Positions 1-9,215 are shown, counted from the first letter of the stretch. The stretch: 64,000 nt of DNA from Rhizomys pruinosus (GCA_009823505.1 VZQC01006583.1:1834711-1898710), one strand, 5' to 3'. Notes: generated by a model not told the origin, from the sequence alone. Program-made: numbers and translations.

Positions 1-1
1 G

Positions 2-1183
2 AGGTCGGAGACCAAGCCGGTCCAGATACCGTCTGTGTTTGAAGTAGGATCCCCTCATCAAAATAGTGTGTGTCCCCCATCACGACCAGAGGAGCACCCC
101 ATGATGACATCCGAGACCAAGCCGGTCCTGATACCTTCTGTGTTTGTGGTAGGATCCCCTCATCAAAATAGTGTGTGTCCCCCCTCACCACCAGAGGAGC
201 CCCCCATGATGACATCCGAGACCAAGCCGGTCTTGATACCTTCCGTGTTTGAAGTAAGATCCCCTCATCAAAATAGTGTGTGTCCCCCCTCACCACCAGA
301 GGAGCACCCCATGATGACATCAGAGACCAAGCCGGTCCTGATACCTTCTGTGTTTGTGGTAGGATCCCCTCATCAAAATAGGGTGTGTTCCCCCTCACCA
401 CTGGAGGAACACCCCATGATGACATCAGAGACCAAGCCGGTCTTGATACCTTCCGTGTTTGAAGTAAGATCCCCTCATCAAAATAGTGTGTGTTCCCCCT
501 CACCACCGGAGGACCCCATAATGAATCCTGAACCGGAGCCCATTTTGATACCTTCTGTGTGGGAAGTAGGACCCCGTCCTCAGCAACACAGCTTGTATCC
601 GCCCTTGCCTGTAAACTTAGTTCTTGAGTGTGATCCTGGCCTAGTGGCTGGATCAGTCTTGCCTAGCTCCCACACCCTTCAGGGCACCCAGTTTGGTCTT
701 GGGGTGTGTGTAAGCAGAGCAGCTCAGTCCCCTCAGAGGCAATGCCCAGTAGGAAGTCAGCAGGGGAGACCTCTTGACCACTGGGCTAATGACTTAGAGC
801 TTTTGAAAAGTCACTGCCCTGCATACAAGGTGGACCCACAGGGGATAACAGAACTGTTTGCTTCCATCTTTGCTACACATCGCCCAAGCTGGAGTCACCT
901 GCAGACCTTGATGGACAGTCTGCTGACCGCGGGTGAGAAGATACTGGTGGTTCACAAGGCTCGTCAGGAAGCTGGTCGCCTCCATCAGGAAAACCCAGCA
1001 GGGTACCTGGCGGCAAATACTGTTGTCCCTTACGGGCACCCCTGCTGGGACCCAAATGCTGAGGATCTGCCTGAGATAGAGCATTACCGGAGGTGCATAC
1101 TGGTGGGCTTAGAGGAGGCTGCCTGTTACTACTCAGGACACTCATATTTGACCTGGATCCAACAGCATGCTTACAGCCTCTAG
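2..1183 (+). CDS. Gag-like ORF (gammaretroviral capsid type) with tandem-repeat N-terminal region, 5' incomplete
   Basis: One frame is open from the window edge to TAG at 1181-1183, so the true start lies upstream. The N-terminal half is six proline-rich units, about 35 residues each. Counting from the GTG codon at 35, residues about 248-372 resemble the N-terminal half of a gammaretroviral Gag capsid: a Trp/Leu-rich opening, a DPQG-like turn, a THRPSW segment, an LLTAGEK segment and, near the end, an HYRR helix. Gag homology stops mid-capsid, and the last 15 or so residues look unrelated. There is no nucleocapsid, protease or polymerase behind it. The C-terminal tail of B7-H6 (NCR3LG1) is also Gag-derived, so a host gene with a Gag-derived last exon is an alternative to an intronic ERV remnant. 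No stop interrupts 394 codons. The Gag relationship is fairly sure; coding status in vivo is unknown. Confidence 0.65.
   Translation, partial: RSETKPVQIPSVFEVGSPHQNSVCPPSRPEEHPMMTSETKPVLIPSVFVVGSPHQNSVCPPSPPEEPPMMTSETKPVLIPSVFEVRSPHQNSVCPPSPPEEHPMMTSETKPVLIPSVFVVGSPHQNRVCSPSPLEEHPMMTSETKPVLIPSVFEVRSPHQNSVCSPSPPEDPIMNPEPEPILIPSVWEVGPRPQQHSLYPPLPVNLVLECDPGLVAGSVLPSSHTLQGTQFGLGVCVSRAAQSPQRQCPVGSQQGRPLDHWANDLELLKSHCPAYKVDPQGITELFASIFATHRPSWSHLQTLMDSLLTAGEKILVVHKARQEAGRLHQENPAGYLAANTVVPYGHPCWDPNAEDLPEIEHYRRCILVGLEEAACYYSGHSYLTWIQQHAYSL
8..592 (+). repeat. 105-bp in-frame tandem repeat inside the Gag-like ORF
   Basis: The start of the unit (gagaccaagccgg) recurs at 8, 113, 218, 323 and 428, exactly 105 bp apart. 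A diverged sixth unit starts at 530 after loss of one codon. Later units alternate between VVGSPHQN and VRSPHQN versions, suggesting a 210-bp higher-order duplication. Every unit keeps the frame. The region corresponds to the proline-rich part of Gag that lies before the capsid. Confidence 0.9.
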
Positions 1184-1240
1184 CTGTCACCCTGCGGTGC
1201 CTGGGGTGCTGCGGTAGTAGGTTTTGTTTTTGTGTGTGTT

Positions 1241-1643
1241 TTTTGAGACAGGGCCTCCCTGTAGAATGGGCTGGCCTGGAAGTCCTGTAGACCAAGTTGG
1301 CCTCCAACTCACAGAGATCCTCCTTCCTCTGCCTTCCAAGTGCTGGGATTAAAGGCAAGTGCCACCAGACCTGGTGGAAGATAGGCATTTGTTCAGTTGT
1401 GAAAATGACATCCCCAGCTGAATGGTTTGAGGACGCTCTTGGTTGCAAAGGTCCCAGCAGTCTTAGCGGGAATCATTTTCTTTTTCTTTCTTTTTTTTTT
1501 TTTTTTTTTGGTCTTTTTGTCTCCCTGTAGCCCCAGCTGGCCTGGAACTTGTTTTGTAGACCAGGCTGGCGTTGAACTCACAGATCCGCCTGCCTCTGCC
1601 TCCCAAGTAGTGGGATTAAAGGCGTGGGCCACCACTCCTGGTG
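1241..1643 (-). mobile_element. Two B1 SINEs
   Basis: Two antisense B1 copies (about 1241-1377 and 1491-1643) show the reversed B1 landmarks: gagacaggg..ctccctgtag, gaccaggctggc..ttgaactcacag and gctgggattaaaggc. The second has a long T run, its reversed A tail. They sit between the Gag-like stop codon and the poly(A) signal at 1839, so they would be 3' UTR of that transcript. Confidence 0.9.
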
Positions 1644-1838
1644 CAGGAATCCTTGCTTTTGGACAGATGCTGGGCTGAGATACTCTGATGCCATTGGGTA
1701 GTTGGTAGAGGGTGGGGGTGGGGGCACTTCTGTCTTCCATGTTGTAGAGGCACAAGTCGCTAGTTTAGGTGTGGGAAGCAGCTCTGAGAACTGGCATGGG
1801 TTGTGGGCAGGTGGGCCTTGTGACAGGGTCCCCTTTGC

Positions 1839-1844
1839 AATAAA
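1839..1844 (+). promoter_or_regulatory. Polyadenylation signal AATAAA
   Basis: A canonical hexamer lies about 655 bp after the Gag-like stop, followed by T/C-rich sequence. It could end the transcript of that ORF or be the R/U5 part of an old LTR. The downstream tcttgagtcattgac is compatible with either. Confidence 0.45.
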
Positions 1845-2095
1845 GCTTGTTTCCCTACCCCAACACCTTGTCTCTTGAGTCATTGACAATGCAGGGGCAA
1901 TAGCCAAACTGCTTCTGACTATGGTGAAATGGCATCTTTACTTTGTACATGTTTCTCAAGGAGAGAGGTTTGGGGGGACCCAGCTGGCCTCCTGGTTCAA
2001 AGCCCTGTCCTTCCTATCTGGTTAGCCTGCACCCAACTCCAGGCCCTTTTGATTCCTCAACCCTAGTGTTTCTGAAGAGCCCCCTTTAACTTTTT

Positions 2096-2247
2096 TTTAC
2101 TTTTTTTTCCGTCTTTCTGAGACAGGGTCTTCCTCAGCTGGCCTAGAACTTGATAATGTAGACCAGGCTGGCCTTGAACTCATAGAGATCTACCTGCCTC
2201 TGCCTCCCAAATGCTGGGATTAAAGGTGTGTACCACCCTGGCCAGCT
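2096..2247 (-). mobile_element. B1 SINE
   Basis: Antisense B1 with T-rich leader, ctgagacagggtctt, gaccaggctggccttgaact and a terminal ggattaaaggtgtg segment. Confidence 0.9.
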
Positions 2248-2275
2248 GAACCAATTTAAAAAAATGTATATTCCG

Positions 2276-2365
2276 TGCTGGGCTTGGTGGTGCACGCCTT
2301 TAATCCTAGCACTTGGGAGGCAGAGGCAGGCTGGGATTAAAGGCGTGTGCCACCAGGCTGGGCCT
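2276..2365. mobile_element. Fold-back B1: short sense piece joined to its own antisense
   Basis: A sense B1 5' end (gggcttggtggtgcacgcc through gaggcagaggcagg) stops about 55 bp in and continues directly as antisense B1 (ctgggattaaaggcgtgtgccacc). The outer 20 bp on each side are complementary. This looks like a template switch during reverse transcription or a truncated head-to-head pair. Confidence 0.7.
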
Positions 2366-2371
2366 GCATAT

Positions 2372-2531
2372 ATGTAAATTGTCCTGCAATGCCCACAGAA
2401 GCCAGAAGAGGGCATCAGATCCCCTGGACCTGGTGTTAAGAGATAGTTGAAGTAGACTAGGGGTGCCAACTGAAGCCTGGTCCTGTGCAGGAGCAGCCAG
2501 TGCTCTTAACCTCTGAGCCATCTCTCTAGCC
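2372..2531 (-). mobile_element. B2 SINE
   Basis: Antisense B2: gaagccagaagagggcatc, ccctggacctgg, gagcagccagtgctcttaac and ctgagccatctctctagccc, the reversed tRNA-like head. Confidence 0.85.
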
Positions 2532-3051
2532 CTTCAGACTTTCCTTTTAATGCTAACGTCCAGGCTTACAGGCTGAGGCACTGGAGACCCCACACATTTT
2601 ATGTGTGTCCCTCTGACCCATCCAGAAGAACGATGGAGCTCTTTATACACCACACACACAGTTGTGGGGGTTGACCCTCCTTTGTCCTTGTCTGGCTGAT
2701 TCTCTGACGGTTCACTATGGCTATCTGTCAATCAGAGTAACTAGGGTCGCTGGTGCCACTAACCTTGCAGCTTGTTGTTGGGTGCAGCTCTTGGCACTAA
2801 TTAGACTAATTAGACTCTGAACTCATGCTTACATGACCAGGCTGTAGTCTTACCAGGGTTGAAAGTCAACAGGACAACAAACAGAAGCAATGCCTCAGAA
2901 ACTTCACTTGGACCTCCATGGGCTAGAGGCCAGCATGGTCTACATAGCAAGTTTGAGGCCAGCCAGTGGTGCTACGGTAATGGTGCTCTGAGTATATGGG
3001 AATGGGCTAGGCAAATGCTGTCATTCCCAGGGGAAGAAGCTTTCAGAAGCT
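2532..3051. other. Non-coding stretch without clear features
   Basis: Apart from a weak B1/B4-like scrap near 2925-2970 (ggccagcatggtctacatagc), I recognise nothing here. No ORF has a recognisable translation. It is probably FBXO36 intron. Confidence 0.5.
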
Positions 3052-3217
3052 CTTTTTTTTTTTTTTTTTCCCTTTGGTCTTTTTGAGACAGGGTCTCCCT
3101 GTAGCTCCAGCTGTCCCGGAACTCACTCTGTAGATCAGGCTGGCCTTGAACTCACAAAGATCGCCTGCCTCTGCCTCCCAAATGCTAGGATTAAAGGCGT
3201 GCGCCACCACGCCCGGC
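3052..3217 (-). mobile_element. B1 SINE directly before the FBXO36 exon
   Basis: Antisense B1 with a 21-base T run, ending about 85 bp before the exon's acceptor site. Its poly-T lies too far upstream to serve as the exon's pyrimidine tract. Confidence 0.9.
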
Positions 3218-3301
3218 TCAGAAGCTCATTTCTCATTCTTAATGTTTTTCACTTGATCGAACGGGATAACCATTCTGCTTTACACTTTCTTTGCCTCACA
3301 G

Positions 3302-3474
3302 TTCAAATTGCCTTAATATTTGGTTCACGGACCTTAGACTATGTCTCCAACCTGTGTGAAGGTAACCTTGACTACCTTGAACAGATTTCAGAGAAACTGC
3401 TCCTGAAGATCCTTGGTTACCTGGACCTGGAAGACATTGTCGGGCTGTCTCAGACATCACAGAGGTTCTCCAAG
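3302..3474 (+). CDS. Fbxo36: FBXO36 internal exon (F-box)
   Basis: FBXO36 is an F-box protein, the substrate-binding subunit of an SCF ubiquitin ligase that contacts SKP1 through the F-box. This 173-base exon has an acceptor at 3300-3301 (ttgcctcacag) and a donor at 3475-3476 (caag/gtaaca). It enters with two bases of a split codon and ends on a codon boundary. The 57 whole codons read QIALIFGSRTLDYVSNL, then an F-box core with ISEKLLLKILGYLDLEDIVG and the RFSK end, matching the human FBXO36 exon before the residues LCMSDKLW. Position and orientation agree with the known order FBXO36 (+) then SLC16A14 (-). Earlier exons lie upstream of the window or were not seen; the final exon was not located. 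The frame is intact, so this looks like a functional exon. Confidence 0.87.
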
Positions 3475-3509
3475 GTAACAGTCTTGCTTTTGTGTGGACT
3501 TGTATTTTT

Positions 3510-3882
3510 TTTATTTTCTTTATTTCATATGAGTGTATTGCCTGCATGTACATAAGTGCACCATGTTGTGCAATGCCCGGAGGTCAGAAGAACCCTGGAA
3601 CTGAAGTTACAGACAGTTCTTAGCTGCCGTGTGCATGCCGGCAGTCTAACCTAAGTCCCCTGCAAGAGCAGCCAGTACTCTTTTTTTTGGGGAGGGGGTG
3701 TCTTTTTGACACAGGGTCTCCCTTTAGTCCCAGCTGGCCTGGAGCTCGCTCTATAGACCAAGCTGGTCTTGAACTCACAGAGATCAGCCTGCCTCCCGAG
3801 AGCTGGGATTACAGGCATGTGCCACCACCCTGGCCGAGCAGCCAGTACTCTTAACCACTGAGTCATATTTCCAGGCCCTGGA
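3510..3882 (-). mobile_element. B2 SINE split by a later B1 insertion
   Basis: An antisense B2 (3510-3680 and 3851-3882) is interrupted by an antisense B1 at 3681-3835. The B1 is flanked by perfect 15-bp target-site duplications, gagcagccagtactc, at 3666-3680 and 3836-3850. The poly-T side of the B1 abuts the first copy, as expected for a minus-strand insertion. The order of events is therefore clear: B2 first, then B1. Confidence 0.95.
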
Positions 3883-4009
3883 CTTAAATTTTTTTTTCAT
3901 GAGGGGCTTACAAAGCTCTCCCACTAAGCTGGACTCTAGGACCCCTGGAATTTGCATTTTTATTTATTCTATTTTATTTTTTATTTTTTTAAAGATACTC
4001 TTTTTTTAA

Positions 4010-4399
4010 ATCTTTGTATGTGTATGAATGTACTGTCTGCATGTAGGTTTGTGCACCCGTGTTGTGCAATGCCATGGAGGTCAGAAGAGGGTCTCGGATT
4101 CCCCTGGAACTGGAGTTCTCCTGGAATTGGAGTTACAGACAGTTCTTAGCCACCATGGGGGTGCTGGGGATCGAACCTGGGTCCTCTGCAAGAGCAGTCG
4201 GTGTTCTCAACTGCTAGGCTATCTCTCCAGCCCCTTATTTATTTTATTTTACTTTGTCTTTTCGAGACAGGGTCCCTTGTAGTCCCATTTGTCCTGTAAC
4301 TCGCTATGTAGACCAGGCTGGCCTTGAATTCAGAGATTTGCCTGCCTGCCTCTGCGTCCCGAGTGCTGGGATTAAAGGCATGTGCCACCATGCCTGGCT
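4010..4399 (-). mobile_element. B2 SINE followed by B1 SINE
   Basis: Antisense B2 (4010-4235), including the 17-bp internal duplication (ggagttctcctggaattggagtt), then antisense B1 (4252-4399). Neither is interrupted. Confidence 0.92.
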
Positions 4400-4450
4400 G
4401 CATTTTTCTTTTTACTTACCTATTTTAGGTTTTGTTTTGTTTCATTTTGG

Positions 4451-4576
4451 GTAGGTGAAGTTTCATGTAGTCCAGCTGGCCTTGAATTTCTGATCTTCCT
4501 GTTTCTGCCTCCCACACATTGGGGTTATAGGCAGGTGCCACCGTACCCAGCTTTTTGAAAAACACTTCTTTCTTTT

Positions 4577-4619
<43 letters not shown>

Positions 4620-4733
4620 CTGAAACAGAGCCTCCCTATGATTCCACCCAGCCTGGAACTCACCATGGAGTCCTGGCTGGCCTTGGTCTCACTTGCACTC
4701 TGTTTTTTTGTTTGTGTTGATTTGTTTTTTAAA

Positions 4734-4788
<55 letters not shown>

Positions 4789-4872
4789 ACATGAGTGCAG
4801 GTGCCCAGAGAGGTATCACATCATCTGGAACTGTGGTTGTGAGTTACCAGATATGGGTGCCAGGCATTGATC
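4451..4872 (-). mobile_element. Diverged B1 and B2 pieces separated by two GT runs
   Basis: An old antisense B1 (4451-4552), a GT microsatellite (about 4581-4619), a degraded B1-like segment (4620-4700), a second GT microsatellite (about 4737-4785) and the end of an antisense B2 (4786-4872). The reading frames through the GT runs are only Cys-Val repeats. Confidence 0.75.
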
Positions 4873-4878
4873 TCAGGT

Positions 4879-5286
4879 TGTTGGGGGACAGACAAGATGA
4901 CACCGGGAGATTCTGGAAGCAGGTTTATTCAGGCAGCCTTAGCCCAGAGAGACTGTTGTCTCCAAGTTCTGAGCCCCAATTAAGGGGAGTTCATACACTT
5001 TATATAGGATTACATATTCATAAGCATTGTACATACTCAAAAGCCACATAGTAAGTTTCCATTTCTCAAAACAACTTAAAACACTTCATGAAAACAAGGA
5101 CAGGAAGTGCAGGTGCGGGGTTCTCTTTTTGCTACAGCTGAGGCTGGAGGCGTGAGGTCCTCTTCCTCAGCTATATGTCAAAGAATATTGTTACGTTTTT
5201 CTAAAACCACAGCTGTAGCTAACCCTGTCAGTGTTCTAATCACAAACTTGTCAGCTGAACTTTGCAGACATGGAGAGAGAGAAAAC
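4879..5286 (-). mobile_element. Solo ERV LTR
   Basis: Read on the minus strand this starts TGTTTTC and ends CCCCCAACA. It has a TATA-like box (TATATAAAGTG, near 4998-5008) and AATAAA near 4927-4932 close to the 3' end, the layout of a U3-R-U5 LTR of about 400 bp. No internal retroviral sequence adjoins it and I found no convincing target-site duplication. The family is not identified. Confidence 0.6.
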
Positions 5287-5320
5287 AAGGATTGGAAAGT
5301 ATTTAAATATATTTTATTTG

Positions 5321-5548
5321 GGGGCTGGAGAGATAGCCTAGCAGTTAAGAGCACTGACTGCTCTTGCAGAGGACCTGGGTTCATCCCCAGCACCCACATG
5401 GTGGCTAAGAACCATGTGTAACTCCAATTCCAGGAGAACTCCAGTTCCAGGGGAATCTGAGACCCTCTTCTGACCTCCGCGGCATTGCATGACACGGGTG
5501 CACAAACCTACATGTAGACAGTACATTCATACACATATAAAAATAAAG
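5321..5548 (+). mobile_element. B2 SINE, internally duplicated subfamily
   Basis: Sense B2 from ggggctggagagatagcc to the A-rich tail. The 17-bp units aactccaattccaggag (5420-5436) and aactccagttccagggg (5437-5453) stand in tandem. Confidence 0.95.
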
Positions 5549-5577
5549 TTAAAAAAAAATTTTATTTTATTTTATTT

Positions 5578-5940
5578 TTTGGTCTTTTTGAGACAGGGTC
5601 TCCCTGTAGTCCTATCTGGCCTGGAACGCTCTCTGTAGACCAGGCTGGCCTTGAACTCACAGAGATCTGCCTGCCTGTCTCCGGAGTGCTGGGATTCAAG
5701 GCCTGCACCACCACACCCAGCTATTTTATTATTTTTATTTTATGTGTATGCGTCTATTGCCTGCATGTATGTAAGTGCACCCATGGGGTGCAATGCCTAT
5801 GGAGGACAGAAGAGGGCGCTGGATCCTCTGGAAATGGAGTTCTGGAGGTTTGTTAGCCGCAGTGTGGGTGCTGGGAACTGACCCTGGATCCTCTCCAAGA
5901 GCAGCAGCCCGTGCTCTTAACTGCTGAGTCATCTCTCCAA
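5578..5940 (-). mobile_element. B1 SINE then B2 SINE
   Basis: Antisense B1 (5578-5721) followed by antisense B2 (5722-5940) lacking the internal duplication. Confidence 0.9.
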
Positions 5941-6114
5941 CTTCTGTGTATTCATATCTTAAAGCAGTTGTTGAAGAAACGAAAATCTGGTAGTGACCTA
6001 TTCAAAGCTTTTACTACCTGTTCCCTGGGTTTGCTTCTGCAAGTCAGTGCAGGAACTAGACAGGAGCCAGCCGCTCCCAATGGTGGTGATACTTTTTGAG
6101 TATCTGATACTCAA

Positions 6115-6143
6115 ATTATCAGATACATTGAGTATCTGATAAT
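6115..6143. repeat. Short perfect hairpin
   Basis: Twelve-base arms attatcagatac and gtatctgataat around the 5-base loop attga. A third copy of the motif (gagtatctgatac) lies just upstream at 6098-6110. No function is evident. Confidence 0.7.
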
Positions 6144-6247
6144 TTTGAGGCCAGGCTAAGTGATACAGTGAGTACTGGACCAGTCTGAACTACATAGTGA
6201 GACCCCATGAGGCATTTGTGCTAGCATGTTCCACTTCTCTTAACTCT

Positions 6248-6705
6248 GTTTTTGTCTTTCTGAGACAGGGTCTCCTTGTAGTCCCATCTGGCCTGGAACT
6301 TGCTACCAGGCCGGCCGCAATCTCACAGAGATTCTCCTGCCTCTGCCTCCTGAGTGCTGGGATTAAAGATGTGCACCAGCACACCCAGGCCATAGATTTA
6401 TTCCTTAATTAAATTAATTAAATGTTTTGAAAAGGATATCACTATGTAGCTCTGGCCGAGCTAGAACTCATGCTACAGAACAGGCCTGGATCTCACAGAC
6501 ATGCATCTACCTCTGCCTTCCAAGTGCTGGTGTTAGAACAGGGTTTTGTTTTGTTTTTTTTAATCTTTTTGAGACAGGGTCTCCCTGTAGCTTCGGCTAT
6601 CCTGGAACTCACTATGTAGACCAGGCGGCCTTGAACTCACAAAGATCCGCCTGCCTCTGCCTCCCAAGTGCTAGGATTAAAGGTGTGCGCCACCACGCCC
6701 GGCAG
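6248..6705 (-). mobile_element. Three B1 SINE copies
   Basis: Antisense B1 at 6248-6391, an old diverged fragment at 6425-6535 and a well-preserved copy at 6555-6705. Confidence 0.85.
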
Positions 6706-6786
6706 CCCAGCTATTTTTTAAATGAAAAAAAAAGATTGTGTGTGTGTGCATACATTTCTTAGATGTCTGTTGCTTCCTTCCACCAT

Positions 6787-6990
6787 GGGTTCCAGGGGTC
6801 AGGCTTGTGTGGTAGGTACTCTTATCTACTTGTTCTTTATTGCACTTGGGTTCCAGGGGTCAGGCTTGTGTGGTAGGTACTCTTATCTACTTGTTCTTTA
6901 TTGCACTTGGGTTCCAGGGGTCAGGCTTATATGGTAGGTACTCTTATCTACTTGTTCTTTTTTGCACTTGGGTTCCAGGGATCAGGCTTG
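6787..6990. repeat. 61-bp tandem repeat, about 3.3 copies
   Basis: The block beginning gggttccaggggtcaggctt recurs at 6787, 6848, 6909 and 6970, exactly 61 bp apart, with only a few substitutions. The last copy runs into a B2-like end (gccacttcgccagccc). The nearly identical units suggest recent expansion. Confidence 0.9.
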
Positions 6991-7203
6991 TGAGCCACTT
7001 CGCCAGCCCAAGGAGACATTTCTTTTCCGTATATGTCTTGCGAAGGGGATCCCCAAATCTGGCCAACTACATAAAACCCTAGGGAGCAGATAAGAACAGT
7101 TTCCAGGTCTCCCCCACCGAGCGGCTGGTTTCAGGAGGGACCTAGAACCGGCTTTGTGTTCTGGTGACCTAACTCAACTGAGATTTGTTCCAGTAGTGTC
7201 CCA

Positions 7204-7272
7204 GCTCAGGATGGAGCTCGGGGGTAGAACCTGTGCTCAGCATGTGGGAGGCTCTGGCTTCAGCCCACAGCC
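7204..7272 (+). mobile_element. ID-like SINE fragment
   Basis: The stretch ggatggagctcgggggtagaac to the ctcagcatgtgggagg region resembles the tRNA-Ala-derived ID head (gctcagtggtagag..ttgcctagcatg), diverged. Confidence 0.45.
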
Positions 7273-7354
7273 ATGTCCTTTCCACCCGCACCCCCCCCCC
7301 AGTTGTCTCAGGAGAGGGTGAGATGCCTGCAGATTGGGGGGTTTTGTTTTTAGT

Positions 7355-7480
7355 TTCCTTTTTTGTCTTTTGACACAGGGTCTCCCTATATCCTATAGCC
7401 TGGCCTGGAACTGACAGAGATCCGCCTGCCTCCCCCTCCTGAGTGCTGGGGCTAAAGGTGTGTACCACCACGCCTGGCCA
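7355..7480 (-). mobile_element. B1 SINE
   Basis: Antisense B1 with some internal loss (gacacagggtctccctatatcc; gatccgcctgcct; ctaaaggtgtgtaccaccacg). Confidence 0.85.
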
Positions 7481-7568
7481 AGAATTGAGCCCAGCTTCCC
7501 CATTTGCTAGGGTTTGGTGTCTTTGAGCCTCTGGTAGTTTTTGTTATGGTAACTTGGTGCACTGCCAC

Positions 7569-7612
<44 letters not shown>

Positions 7613-7828
7613 AATCCCACTATTCTCATCAAACTGGGCAGAACCATTGGGTAAACACCTGTGCTGCAGTCTGGTGGTTGGGCAGAACCACTGGATAGGC
7701 ACCTTGTGCTGCAATCTGGTGGTTGGGCAGAACCATTGGATAGGTACCTTGTGGGTGCTGGGAATTGAACCTGGGTCCTTTTCAAGAGCAGCCCCTACAC
7801 TTAACTACTGAGCCATCTCTCCAGCCCA
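7569..7828 (-). mobile_element. B2 SINE remnant with CA run and internal 45-bp tandem repeat
   Basis: A CA microsatellite (7569-7609) is followed by three copies of a 45-bp unit (gggcagaacca at 7636, 7680 and 7725). These run into a standard antisense B2 head (gggtgctgggaattgaacc to ctctccagccc, 7752-7828). Confidence 0.8.
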
Positions 7829-7913
7829 TTTATTTATTTGTTTTTTTGGCCTGTTTGATGTATGTGTGAAACAATGTCCAACAATAAACTGGAATTTTAT
7901 TTTGTTAGTTCTA

Positions 7914-7914
<1 letters not shown>

Positions 7915-7948
<34 letters not shown>

Positions 7949-8141
7949 ATGTATATGAGTGTATTGCGTGCATATGTGTAAGTGCATCTGTCTTGTACAA
8001 TGCCTGCAGAGGTTGGAAGAGGGCAGGAATTGGATCCCTAGAACTGGAGTTATAGCTAGTTGTTAGCTGCAATGTGGGTACTGGGAACCTAACCCAGGTC
8101 CTCTGTAAGACCAACCAGTGCTCTTTTGACCTTGTATCATA

Positions 8142-8192
<51 letters not shown>

Positions 8193-8400
8193 ACACGAAA
8201 TAAAGAAAAATCCAGGCCACAGCCTTTATCCTGGACAGTGCTATACAGGGTGACCGGTGGTAGGCTGCGGGGCCTGGGGCCACAGGCTCTGTGAGGCTCC
8301 TGCTGTCCCTGGGCTACTACCATGTGGGTCCTGAGGATTGAACTCAGGTCCTCAGGCTTGGTGGCAAGCAGCCTTACCTGACAAGCCATCTCGCTGGCCC
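7915..8400 (-). mobile_element. TA run, B2, CA run and B2/B3-type SINE end
   Basis: A TA microsatellite (7915-7944), antisense B2 (7946-8130), a CA microsatellite (about 8141-8205) and the antisense head of another B2/B3-type SINE (8316-8400, actcaggtcctc..gccatctcgctggccc). Confidence 0.8.
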
Positions 8401-8734
8401 ATCACTAGCCTCCTTTTGTGTTGAAATGATTTTCTGATTTTCCGGCCTCATTCCCATGTGAGATCTCACCTGACCGTCCCATCTGGTGGCGATCAGTGGC
8501 AACGGTCTTGACTCTCCTTAAATAACAGCTGTCATGTAGGTGGACAAATCTGCCTGTTGGTGATAACATTTCAGAGAGAAATGTCACAGCATTTTGTAAT
8601 CCTGCTCTTTCCCATTTCTCCAGTCAAATGTGTTTCTATGCTGTTATTTACCATTGTAATTGCAGATTAAAGATGAGTATTTTTGGATTATTATAAGTAC
8701 AGTATTATAAGGACTATTTATTTATTAGAATAAA
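8401..8734. other. Single-copy non-coding stretch
   Basis: No repeat, splice pair or translated domain recognised; AT-rich at the 3' end. Probably FBXO36 intron or intergenic. Confidence 0.4.
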
Positions 8735-9200
8735 AAGTTTATGTTTATGTGTGTCTATGTGTATGTACATGTGTGTGAGTGCCTGAGCAAGACAGGAGAG
8801 GGGGTCAGATCCCCTGGAGTTACAGGCAATCGTGAGCCCTCAGAAGTGGGTGCTGGGAACTGAACCTGGGTCCTCTGTAAGAGCAGCCAGTGCTCTTAAC
8901 TGCTGAGGGTCTCTCCAGCCCCCAATTTATTTTTAACTCGGCACCTCATATGGGCAAGAGCTCAACCATGAGTTAGTTCTCTCACCATCCCAGCAATTTG
9001 TTAACAATTTCAAGTGTTGCAGGAATGACTTTAATAAAATGGACATAATTTGGAATAATTAATTTTTTTTTGATAGGGTCTCCCTGCAGCCTCAGCTGGC
9101 CTAGAACTGGCTATGTAGACCAGGCTGGCCTTGAACTCACAGAGATTCACCTGCCTCTGCCTCCTGAGTGCTGGGATTAAAGGCATGCGCCACCACACCC
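8735..9200 (-). mobile_element. B2 SINE and B1 SINE
   Basis: Antisense B2 (8735-8922) and antisense B1 (9066-9200), separated by AT-rich single-copy sequence. Confidence 0.85.
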
Positions 9201-9215
9201 GACTTAATGTCTTTT

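Noticed and set aside
8..592. CRISPR-like direct repeats (also 6787, 37550)
   Set aside because: The units are contiguous with no unique spacers, and the genome is a rodent's. These are ordinary tandem repeats.
4581..5051. Cys-Val and Thr-His repeat frames at GT/CA runs (also 7554, 8063, 50120, 62898)
   Set aside because: Dinucleotide repeats are open in several frames; there is no coding evidence.
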